DNA of 32,267 bases from CAYYYG01 sp964490875 (GTDB lineage: Bacteria; Patescibacteriota; Microgenomatia; UBA1406; GWC2-37-13). The DNA is taken from NCBI GenBank assembly GCA_964490875.1, contig CAZBEF010000013.1:1-32267 (forward strand), in the 5' to 3' direction. Numbering within the stretch: the stretch's first letter is position 1; every line of letters starts with the position of its first letter. Shown in pieces: positions 15,939 through 23,817 of this stretch. The notes under the pieces were generated by a model. The model ran no database searches. It saw nothing but the letters and a program-made list of their open reading frames with translations, and was not told where the DNA came from. A program made the translations under genes and the position numbers.

Positions 15939-17657
15939 TTATTTCAGAAAAGTTTTTCTCCAGATTTCAAAATCGATAATGTCTACAATTCCCGAACTGT
16001 TGAAGTCGGCATTCTTCGTAAATAGCGTCTGCATGAATTCCTTTCTCCAGATTTCAAAATCGATTAATTCAACAAGTCCATTGCAGTCGGCGTCGCCTTG
16101 GGATTTTAAAGAACATGTGATGATTGTTGGTGTGGGAGTCTTTGTAATTGTCGGATTGATTGGTGTCGAAGTCGGCGTCATGGTCGGTATGATCGAAGTT
16201 GGTGTTGCTGTTGGCGCCGGTGTATTGCTTCCGGGAACGGGATAATTTTTTGAAGCATCATCAATAACAAGCACCCAGTCGTTGCCGTCGGGAGAAGTAA
16301 ACGTCTGATTAGTTGCGGTGGTGTTGTACGTGCCAATTTGAGTGGCAGAACCGTTTCGCGGGTTAAACCAATATGCAACTACTGAATTGCCGCTCATTTT
16401 GGCGAGGTTAACAGTTAGTGTTTTGGAATTGGGAAGGTAGCTTATCAAAGTAGATTTATCGGCGGTTTGGGCAGTAGCCGCATAATATGTCCCACTGCCA
16501 TATCCTGCAGTCACGATCGAATGCGACTGATCGGGGATTAATGTATACCAAAGCCTTGATTCAAATAACGCCCGAATATATTTTAACTGTGATCGGGTAG
16601 TATCGCCGAGATGACTTTTCCAGCAATTCGGATTGGAGTTTGTAGTACACATGGGGTTCCAGCCATTGGCTGCGCCCATAAACCATAACGGATTGTTTCC
16701 ATATTGGTGTCCGGCTCCGCCGCTTAAGATTGAGTTGTAAGCTTCTATCCGCTGATTTATGGGGGTAGTTCCGTTTTCGTTTTCATAGTTGCTTTCAAAC
16801 AGAAAAAACGGTTCGTTATGTCCATTTACCGTTCTATTATAATCCTGAAGCGCTTTATTCTGAACGTCCTGATAGGTATATGTCACATTAAAGTCCAGAT
16901 TATCCCAAGCAGACCAGATTCCATTGTTATACAGTTCGAGGGCAGAATTTTCCGGCGACCAGTGATAGGTATGAAGATGCCGGTTGTCTTTTGATTTAAC
17001 GGCAGCCACGAGGACTCGTAATTTCTCCCGTTCGTCGCAACTTGTTGAAGTATTTCCGTCTTGTCCGCACGGATTTCTATCATTGCCCCAGACATACATA
17101 ATATTCGGTTTATTTACATATCGATTGCCAAGAAATTCTCCATATGCCTGAAAATCGGCGGTGGTATTTTTGGCCATATCACTCCACCAGCCGTCGGAGC
17201 AGCAGCCTTCATACAGCGGAGCAATGATTATATTTATTCCCAGCGTGTTGGCATAATCAATAACCTGGTCGGCATGATTAAAAAAAGCAGTATTCGGGGA
17301 AGAAAAAATCGCGCTTCCGTCTGATCTTTTCGCAAATGGATATTCATTATAGAAATTTCCATTATGATCGGTGTAATGCGCCTCAGTCAATGTTACTAAA
17401 ATACTGTTTATCCCGCGATTTGCCGCATCATTCAGATAATATTTCGCGTCTTCAACACTGACTTGTGAAATAAGCGACCAAGGTGAATCGGAGTTAATAA
17501 AGAAGGGAACGTTATTCTGGTCGACAAAATAGCGGTTATTGGCGGATTTCTTTAAGGGGAAAGTAGGAGCTGCGTAAATCTGATTGGCAAATAAAATAGA
17601 TACGATAAAAAAAACAAACATTATCAGCAATCGGGAGATAAAAGCATGAAGATTCAT
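15939..17657 (-). CDS. Secreted DUF4038/GH140-like glycoside hydrolase with dockerin-like tail
   Basis: A 572-residue secreted protein with a signal peptide (about 1-30). The N-terminal domain has the DUF4038 pattern PFFINSDSPWSL followed by a TIM barrel; DUF4038 includes GH140 apiosidases acting on pectin rhamnogalacturonan II. Candidate catalytic residues are Asp193 in VWGNDRNP and Glu288 in FLFESNYE. A C-terminal beta-domain (about 385-470, NPRNGSATQIGTYN) resembles the Collagen_bind_2 partner usually fused to DUF4038. A Thr/Pro linker and the 58-residue module finish the protein. The gene starts 6 nt after the DUF5060 protein gene, so it is co-transcribed. Exact substrate is inferred only from family. 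Confidence 0.82.
   Translation of the reverse strand: MNLHAFISRLLIMFVFFIVSILFANQIYAAPTFPLKKSANNRYFVDQNNVPFFINSDSPWSLISQVSVEDAKYYLNDAANRGINSILVTLTEAHYTDHNGNFYNEYPFAKRSDGSAIFSSPNTAFFNHADQVIDYANTLGINIIIAPLYEGCCSDGWWSDMAKNTTADFQAYGEFLGNRYVNKPNIMYVWGNDRNPCGQDGNTSTSCDEREKLRVLVAAVKSKDNRHLHTYHWSPENSALELYNNGIWSAWDNLDFNVTYTYQDVQNKALQDYNRTVNGHNEPFFLFESNYENENGTTPINQRIEAYNSILSGGAGHQYGNNPLWFMGAANGWNPMCTTNSNPNCWKSHLGDTTRSQLKYIRALFESRLWYTLIPDQSHSIVTAGYGSGTYYAATAQTADKSTLISYLPNSKTLTVNLAKMSGNSVVAYWFNPRNGSATQIGTYNTTATNQTFTSPDGNDWVLVIDDASKNYPVPGSNTPAPTATPTSIIPTMTPTSTPINPTITKTPTPTIITCSLKSQGDADCNGLVELIDFEIWRKEFMQTLFTKNADFNSSGIVDIIDFEIWRKTFLK
15942..16115 (-). other. Dockerin-like module, copy 3 (DUF4038 protein)
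   Basis: Last 58 residues, from CSLKSQGDADCNG to FEIWRKTFLK. Closest to copy 4; both read VELIDFEIWRKE and have MQTL in the middle. Confidence 0.8.
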
Positions 17658-17663
17658 ATTTTT

Positions 17664-20318
17664 TTATTTCAGGAAACTTTTTCTCCAGATTTCAAAGTCG
17701 ATAAGATCAACAATTCCACTGGCATTATAATCGGCCGTTTTCGTGGTTAGAGTCTGCATATATTCCTTTCTCCATATTTCAAAATCGATTAATTCAACAA
17801 TGCCATTGCAGTCGGCATCTCCCTGCGATTTTAATGTACAAGCTCCGGAAGTCGGGGAAATGGGCGGATCGGTGGGGGTAGGCATACCGGTTGGCGCGGT
17901 GGGATTAATAATTTTGAAAGCAGTATCTTTTGAAAGACTGGCAACGTTTACTGTGATAGCTCCCTGAGAATCGGCGGCCATGCTGCTTGTCGTTTTTATT
18001 GTTCCGGTGAATGTATTCCATTCCTGAACTGTGTATTGTTTGCCGGACTGAAATCCGGTTACTTTTATAGATCCCGACTGACCGCCCGGATTCTGATTTT
18101 TCCATGTATAACTTTTGTTCCGAACCCAGAAATGAGCGTTTCCATTTACCGGATCTTTCTGGCCGACAACTTCTATATTTGAGTTTGAAAGGGTTGCGGC
18201 AACAGCCTGATAGGTACCTGAATTAAGCGGCAATGTTTCGGTGAAATTGGTCAGTTCTTTATACATATGGCTGTGATCGACACTCCCCATGTTTATATGT
18301 TCGTTATACCACCAATACAATTCATATAAAGCTCCCTGATCGAGTGTTGACCATAAGTATGTGTGCAGCCACGTGCCTGAAGTATCATTCTGAATTCCAA
18401 GACAAGTATCGCATTGGCTGTTTGCCGGATCCATACCAGCTTCACCGCGTACAATTGGTTTACCAATCTTCCAGCCTTCAAGCGCAATACTATGGCAAAG
18501 ATGATAATATGCAGAATCAGTTTCAACAGTAGATTTATTGCATTCGGTAACAGAACTGGTGCTGTTGTACGCATGAATATCCGCATAACTTACATTCGGA
18601 TAATCCGGACTATCCCAGAAATTCCCCACCGGAAAACTGTGCCAGAACGATGTCGTTGTCATGTGAGCGTTGGGGTGTTGATACGTACACGCAGATCCGG
18701 CAGTAGTCGGCACCGAAATTCCAAACGCGCGGCATCGGAATGTTTTACCCATTTCATCGGTTAAGGCAAAATGATCGCCGTTTCCCGGATCGCCTTCGTT
18801 GAGAAGTTCAAATGAATGAACGCTTGTTGAATATCCCCAGCGTGCCTGCATATACCGGAACCAGGCCATTTCAAGCCATCGTGTGGCGGTAACTGTCCGG
18901 CCGCTTCCATAAAAGCCGCCATCGTTTTCCGGCTGATTGATCACTAAACTACCATCGTTGTTTATTTTCCGCCAGACATCATCTTCTTTATCCATTGTTA
19001 CAATTTTCAGATAAATATCATTTTTCTCGGCTTCTTCCAAAATAATATCGCTTTCAAGCGCGCGGAATTCTGCCGGATACAGAAAATATTCCGAAGAAGG
19101 CTGCATGAGAATTTCCGGTCCAAGCTGGCCGTTTCCCAGATCTTCCCGCACCGACATCGAATAGACATACGCAGTACCCTGATTGACATTTTCCAGACCG
19201 ACTAAAATTCGGGGAAGAAAATTATTCGAACCGGAATTAAATGTTCCGGTTATCGTCGTCAAAGAAGAAGCGTTACCTCCATAGTTTGTTACCAGGCTGC
19301 CTGTTCCCGAATCCCAGCAAGACCAGGAATTGCCGCCATTGTCGAGTTTCCCGACAACACCATACGGCTTTCCGGCAACCCGCGGTCCGGAAATATTTGA
19401 GGCGATATATGTTACCGAAAACCGGTACGTTTTATTTTGAAGCAGGGCTTGCTGATCATTACTCCCGCCCACAATACATGCATCGTACCAACCGCCGTTT
19501 GGATATTCTAATCGGGTTGTCATCAGTTGTCTATTGGTAGAGGTTTCTTTAATCGGCTCGAGCATACTTCGGGGTAGATATCCCGCATATGCATTGCCGG
19601 CTGTCCATTCACTCCACGCCGAGCCGTATATACCGCTCCACCACCAGCGGATGAAATGAATCCCGTCATTTTTTAGTTTGACAAAATCGTCTGCGTACGT
19701 TTTCGGATACGAATTAAACTGAATTCCCTGATATAAAAACGGGGTGCCATTATCGAATTCAAAATAGCGGGGATCTTTTTTACTTGGTTTAACGAATCCT
19801 TTTTTCCCCGAATTGGTAATCGAAAAAGAGTAGGCTTGCGATGTCGTTGTTCCGCCTGCATCAGTCGCACTTAGTTTATACTGCCAGCTGCCGGCTTTAT
19901 TCGGAGAAAACCGCACTACCCATTTAAACTGTCCGGTCGGATAAAACCATGGAGTACCGCCTTTGGTTATCAGATTTCCGGAGCCGTCCCGCGTCTGATA
20001 TTCTTTCCAATAAAATGCCGGCACTTTAAAGCTTGTTGCAAAATTATCCTGTGAAAAAATGGCTTCAACCGTAATTCCTTTACGGTTGGGAAGACTGCTT
20101 TCAAGCCCCGGCGGAGGATTGGCATCATAGGGGAAGAAATTATTATCTGCAGTTGAATTCTGAATTTGAAACTGTATTTCGAATTTCGTGTAGGTGGAGC
20201 CGGTCTGGGGCGAAACGACATTCGATATGGTGGGGGCAGCGGAAACAGGGATAACGAAAATAGCACTCAGAAATAATCCGATTAGAATTTGCGGTAATAA
20301 CGATCGGTGTACCATCAT
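17664..20318 (-). CDS. Secreted DUF5060 plus TIM-barrel glycoside hydrolase-like protein with inserted sandwich domain and dockerin-like tail
   Basis: An 884-residue secreted protein with a signal peptide (about 1-28). A DUF5060-type beta-sandwich (about 29-170) is followed by a barrel start (PRYFEFDNGTPFLYQGIQF, about 183). The barrel is interrupted by a CBM-like beta-sandwich at about 262-392. It resumes with likely catalytic Glu508 in LLNEGDPGNGD and Glu626 in VRGEAGMDP, spaced like clan GH-A enzymes. A C-terminal beta domain, a Pro/Thr linker and the 58-residue module follow. Two adjacent ATGs (20318, 20315) are possible. The gene starts 33 nt after the PQQ-domain gene, with a TATAAT at 20340-20335 that could add an internal promoter. 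Substrate unknown. Confidence 0.8.
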   Translation of the reverse strand: MMVHRSLLPQILIGLFLSAIFVIPVSAAPTISNVVSPQTGSTYTKFEIQFQIQNSTADNNFFPYDANPPPGLESSLPNRKGITVEAIFSQDNFATSFKVPAFYWKEYQTRDGSGNLITKGGTPWFYPTGQFKWVVRFSPNKAGSWQYKLSATDAGGTTTSQAYSFSITNSGKKGFVKPSKKDPRYFEFDNGTPFLYQGIQFNSYPKTYADDFVKLKNDGIHFIRWWWSGIYGSAWSEWTAGNAYAGYLPRSMLEPIKETSTNRQLMTTRLEYPNGGWYDACIVGGSNDQQALLQNKTYRFSVTYIASNISGPRVAGKPYGVVGKLDNGGNSWSCWDSGTGSLVTNYGGNASSLTTITGTFNSGSNNFLPRILVGLENVNQGTAYVYSMSVREDLGNGQLGPEILMQPSSEYFLYPAEFRALESDIILEEAEKNDIYLKIVTMDKEDDVWRKINNDGSLVINQPENDGGFYGSGRTVTATRWLEMAWFRYMQARWGYSTSVHSFELLNEGDPGNGDHFALTDEMGKTFRCRAFGISVPTTAGSACTYQHPNAHMTTTSFWHSFPVGNFWDSPDYPNVSYADIHAYNSTSSVTECNKSTVETDSAYYHLCHSIALEGWKIGKPIVRGEAGMDPANSQCDTCLGIQNDTSGTWLHTYLWSTLDQGALYELYWWYNEHINMGSVDHSHMYKELTNFTETLPLNSGTYQAVAATLSNSNIEVVGQKDPVNGNAHFWVRNKSYTWKNQNPGGQSGSIKVTGFQSGKQYTVQEWNTFTGTIKTTSSMAADSQGAITVNVASLSKDTAFKIINPTAPTGMPTPTDPPISPTSGACTLKSQGDADCNGIVELIDFEIWRKEYMQTLTTKTADYNASGIVDLIDFEIWRKSFLK
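17667..17840 (-). other. Dockerin-like module, copy 4 (DUF5060 protein)
   Basis: Last 58 residues, from CTLKSQGDADCNG to FEIWRKSFLK. Its DNA is strikingly similar to copy 3, which suggests recent duplication or conversion. Confidence 0.8.
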
Positions 20319-20351
20319 AGGAGGTGTTACTACGATTATAACTGAATACCA

Positions 20352-23300
20352 TTACCCATTCATCAGTTTCTTTCTCAAGATTTCAAAATCAATAATACTA
20401 ACCACATTATCGGCATTAAAGTCGGCGGTTTTTGTATTCAATGTTCCGGTGAATTCTTTTCTGAAAATTTCGAAATCGGTGATGTTAACAGTTCCATTAC
20501 AGTCGGCATCTCCGACAGATTTAAGAGAACAGGAAGAAGATCCTCCAGAGACAGTCATCTTATCAACATCAAACCAGCCGGTATCAAATTGAAGCGTCAT
20601 CGTATGGGAGCCGGCGCTTAGATCGCGGCTGCCAACAGTAGTGGTTTGGAAACTGCTCCAGGAGCCGGTAATCGGCGGAACAATCGTTCCAACCATAGTG
20701 TTATCTATAAGAACTGTCAAACTTCTTGACTCGGTCGCTGCAGCTCCAGATGAAGTAGTTACCGAAATAGTATACGTGCCTGCGGAATTAGTCGTAAACG
20801 AGTACTGCGCAGTATCACCGGGGAGTGCGCTGCCAATGCGGTATCCGCCCGATGCAGCAGAGTCGGCGGCGGCAGCGACTTGTCCGGTTTTACTTATGAA
20901 ATTTTCCGCTTCAATCGTATTACCCGGCCCTGGTGTTATCGGCGGGGAAGTTGGGGTCGGAGTAATTACAGTAGTGGGTCCTGGTGTAGTTGTCGGTACT
21001 CCTTGATTTTTAGCAGCCGTCAGTGCCGCGACCAAATTCTGAATATAGAACAGATCGCCGCGTACAAAAGCAGGTGCATCCAGATATTGTACTAAGCTTG
21101 AATATGGTTCTTTGAGAATATATGCCTTCGCCTGAAATAGAGCCGGAGAATTATATAAGATAGAGAAGGTACCTTCACCTACAGTATTGTCAAACTGGCT
21201 GACAAACCAGTACGGAGCAACATAATTATATTCATTCACCGCATTCTGTACCTGAGTTTTTATACTTGAGGCCATACTGTCTGCCAGTTCGGGAGTAAGA
21301 AACATAAAGTTCCGAGCGACACTTAATGCACGAATATAGTAACCGGTCGATTGGGCGTTACCATGAGTTCCAATTATCGGATTATTGATGGTAAACAACG
21401 AAGTTCGTGCAGTCATCGCCTGGTTATACCAGTTCCTCACATTGCTGCTTTCGGTATACCCTGCTAATTTTTGCAATTCCAGATATCCATAATATCCGGC
21501 AATATACTGATTGAGAATTCCGGTATGAACTGCAAGATACGAAGTTGTGCTGGTTGTTGAAGGAAACCCGACAATCTTGCTGCTCATTGAATCAAAAATA
21601 GATTTGGCATTACCGAACGTTTGTGCGTATTTCCATGCGGCATAAAAATTGATTGGCGTAAACTGCCCGCCGTAGCCACAGGGGCTGCAGCGGGAAGAAG
21701 AGCTCGGATTCATCGGCGGTGAATATTGTTCACCGATACCTTTTGGATTCAACGGATAATATGCTTCTGCCGGAATGTCAAAATTATCACGTGAAGCGCC
21801 TGTTCCCCAGCCGACATGAATATATTTGGTAATATCATACTGTTTACCAGGTCCATAATATTGCTGCAGATAATTTTTTACAGAAGTCTGGCTCGCCGGC
21901 GAAAGAAACGGCAGCGCTTGAATCAATGTAATTACCGTATCTGAAGGATTCTTAAAATAATCAAAGATTTCTCCATATTCCATGTTATCGGTAAAATCGC
22001 CAAGTCCGTACAGATCATAAAAACCATGACCCAGATAACCAGGCCGCAGCGGGCCGGCCGCTAGCATCTTTTGAACTTCATTTTCCAGGTCCGTCGTCAG
22101 TTCACCGGTAGTTTTAGGAGTAGCCGGACGGGAAACATTTTGAATTGTGGCTAAAGGAAGGGCAGTCCGTGACCCATTGTTACTCCAGGCAATGAGCGAA
22201 TTTCCCTTCAGCATATATACTTTGCCATTGTAGGGAATCGGTGGAGACTGGGTAATTCCATGTTTGCCATAAATACCATTAATGCTTTTATTCTTCCCGG
22301 CAAAAATCTGCCAGCCATCGATATTATTTTGCAGTTCCGTATTTCCATCATCATACATTTGCGCATAACCGGGTATTAAATTTTGAATGTTATATCCAAA
22401 ATATCCCCATCCCTGGCCCGAAGACCACATAGGAATGGTTAAATCATACGCTCCCGCTTCTCGGTCGCAGCACAAATTCCAGTACAGTAATTTTCCGCCG
22501 CCGGCATATGCGAGCGGCTCGTCGCTGGCATTTCCACCGTCTTTATGAACACTTACGAACGGAGTTCCGAATTTCCATCCTACCGGTCCGCCTCGGCTTA
22601 CCCATTGGTCGAGCGCTTCATACGGTGTTGACTGGTAATATATTCCTGAAAGTCCATTCACAACTCCCGGGAAGCGTGTGCCTCCATGGGTTATACCCGA
22701 CCATGCAAACGGCGCATATTCTTTTTTACCGTCGCCATCTGAATCGAATGTATATTCAACACCGTTTGAACTGTCCAGAAAAAAAACTGTCCGCATATAC
22801 GGCTTGTCTTCAAAGTAGTTGGTAATCTGGCTCGCATTAACCGTTTTTGTACCGCTCGCCCAAGGACCGGCTTCGGTTCCATAATTTCCGCCCATAGTGG
22901 TTCCGGTAAATAAAGCTGTCTCAGAATCGGTTAAACTCATCTCGGAGTGCCGTAAATTTTCTCCCGTTGAAAATACTACATAGTCTTTATTCGTATTTTT
23001 ATCGGTATACACAACCGGCCAGTAAGAATGGAATCCCTGGCCTGGGAATTTTCCAGATCTCCAGATTTGCTGTCCATTGGAAACTGAAATGGCATACGCA
23101 TAATTATCATTAGATGCGAAATAGACAACACCATTTTTATAAGCCGCGGAGAAACTGATAGGCGCTTCAGTCTTAAATCTCCATTTCAGTGAACCATTGA
23201 CCGCATTGAGGGCATAAAAATAGCCGTCGCGATTCCCAACAAGAATCGTCGGTTGGTTTCCTGTGTAACTGTCATTTATCACCAATGGACTCGTTTCAAA

Positions 23301-23750
23301 TCCAGCACCAGCTTCATAGGCAGTATATCCGCCAATAGCGACGCCGGTTGCTGCATTTACTGCATGAATTTTTCTATCATAACCTCCCACATATGCAGTC
23401 GAAGTTCCATTCACAGTTTCAATAGTGGGTGAATGACCAAGCGGAAGTTCTGTGGCATATACCCAGTCTATATTCCCATTTGAGGCATTAAAGGCATACA
23501 ATCCTTTTGAAGTAGATACGTATATTTTTCCATTAGCACCGATTGGCTGAATTTTGTAGGGAATATACGGCTCAATCGGACGATACCATTCAACTCCAAG
23601 TCCTCCTCGCACTTCCTCGGGAGTCCAACTAGTTCTCTGCGGATTAGCCCCAGCCATAGGCCAGGAATTTGTAGTTTGTGAATACACACAAGAGGAAGTG
23701 ATAAATAAAATCAGCCAACCAAAAAAAAGATATGTAGTAATACGATTCAT
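20352..23750 (-). CDS. Secreted PQQ-propeller/alpha-helical multidomain protein with CBM and dockerin-like tail
   Basis: An 1132-residue secreted protein, first gene of the operon. A signal peptide (MNRITTYLFFGW onward, ending near VYS) precedes PQQ-like propeller repeats, such as GLYAFNASNGNIDWVY, GYFYALNAVNGSLKWRF and NYAYAISVSNGQQIWRS, over about residues 25-400. A region rich in aromatic and alpha-helical segments (about 560-930) resembles toroidal carbohydrate-active folds but I cannot name it. Then come a Thr/Pro linker, a CBM6/35-like domain starting IEAENFISKTG, and the 59-residue module. I place the start at 23750: a longer frame begins at 23786, but that ATG lies inside the terminator hairpin, while TATACT at 23766-23761 ends 10 nt before 23750. 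Confidence 0.8.
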   Translation of the reverse strand: MNRITTYLFFGWLILFITSSCVYSQTTNSWPMAGANPQRTSWTPEEVRGGLGVEWYRPIEPYIPYKIQPIGANGKIYVSTSKGLYAFNASNGNIDWVYATELPLGHSPTIETVNGTSTAYVGGYDRKIHAVNAATGVAIGGYTAYEAGAGFETSPLVINDSYTGNQPTILVGNRDGYFYALNAVNGSLKWRFKTEAPISFSAAYKNGVVYFASNDNYAYAISVSNGQQIWRSGKFPGQGFHSYWPVVYTDKNTNKDYVVFSTGENLRHSEMSLTDSETALFTGTTMGGNYGTEAGPWASGTKTVNASQITNYFEDKPYMRTVFFLDSSNGVEYTFDSDGDGKKEYAPFAWSGITHGGTRFPGVVNGLSGIYYQSTPYEALDQWVSRGGPVGWKFGTPFVSVHKDGGNASDEPLAYAGGGKLLYWNLCCDREAGAYDLTIPMWSSGQGWGYFGYNIQNLIPGYAQMYDDGNTELQNNIDGWQIFAGKNKSINGIYGKHGITQSPPIPYNGKVYMLKGNSLIAWSNNGSRTALPLATIQNVSRPATPKTTGELTTDLENEVQKMLAAGPLRPGYLGHGFYDLYGLGDFTDNMEYGEIFDYFKNPSDTVITLIQALPFLSPASQTSVKNYLQQYYGPGKQYDITKYIHVGWGTGASRDNFDIPAEAYYPLNPKGIGEQYSPPMNPSSSSRCSPCGYGGQFTPINFYAAWKYAQTFGNAKSIFDSMSSKIVGFPSTTSTTSYLAVHTGILNQYIAGYYGYLELQKLAGYTESSNVRNWYNQAMTARTSLFTINNPIIGTHGNAQSTGYYIRALSVARNFMFLTPELADSMASSIKTQVQNAVNEYNYVAPYWFVSQFDNTVGEGTFSILYNSPALFQAKAYILKEPYSSLVQYLDAPAFVRGDLFYIQNLVAALTAAKNQGVPTTTPGPTTVITPTPTSPPITPGPGNTIEAENFISKTGQVAAAADSAASGGYRIGSALPGDTAQYSFTTNSAGTYTISVTTSSGAAATESRSLTVLIDNTMVGTIVPPITGSWSSFQTTTVGSRDLSAGSHTMTLQFDTGWFDVDKMTVSGGSSSCSLKSVGDADCNGTVNITDFEIFRKEFTGTLNTKTADFNADNVVSIIDFEILRKKLMNG
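20355..20531 (-). other. Dockerin-like module, copy 5 (PQQ protein)
   Basis: Last 59 residues, from CSLKSVGDADCNG to FEILRKKLMNG. The most divergent copy: FEIFRK and FEILRK, and a different C-terminal end. Confidence 0.78.
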
Positions 23751-23760
23751 ACCTTCATTC

Positions 23761-23766
23761 AGTATA
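23761..23766 (-). promoter_or_regulatory. -10 box of the polysaccharide operon
   Basis: Minus-strand TATACT at 23766-23761 ends 10 nt before the ATG at 23750. The expected -35 falls in the terminator stem and is poor, so activator dependence is possible. Confidence 0.45.
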
Positions 23767-23769
23767 CAT

Positions 23770-23801
23770 AAAAAAACCCGAGCCATCGGCCCGGGTTTTT
23801 T
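23770..23801 (-). terminator. Intrinsic terminator after the O-antigen-ligase-like gene
   Basis: CCCGGGCC, loop GAT, GGCTCGGG on the minus strand (23795-23777, 8 bp with one G-U) is followed by seven T. Read from the plus strand it also has six T after the stem, so it can act both ways. It insulates the polysaccharide operon from the upstream gene. Confidence 0.9.
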
Positions 23802-23817
23802 GTTAATTTTCTAATGA

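Noticed and set aside
15979..16245. Plus-strand frame rich in Val/Gly opposite the linker
   Set aside because: It is the antisense reading of the Thr/Pro linker and dockerin-like tail, not a gene.
20319..20330. AGGAGGTG on the plus strand upstream of the DUF5060 gene
   Set aside because: It looks like a ribosome site but points the wrong way: on the coding (minus) strand it reads CACCTCCT, and no plus-strand gene follows.
23751..23786. Upstream start at 23786 for the PQQ protein
   Set aside because: That ATG lies in the loop of the intrinsic terminator; the -10 box and signal peptide support 23750.
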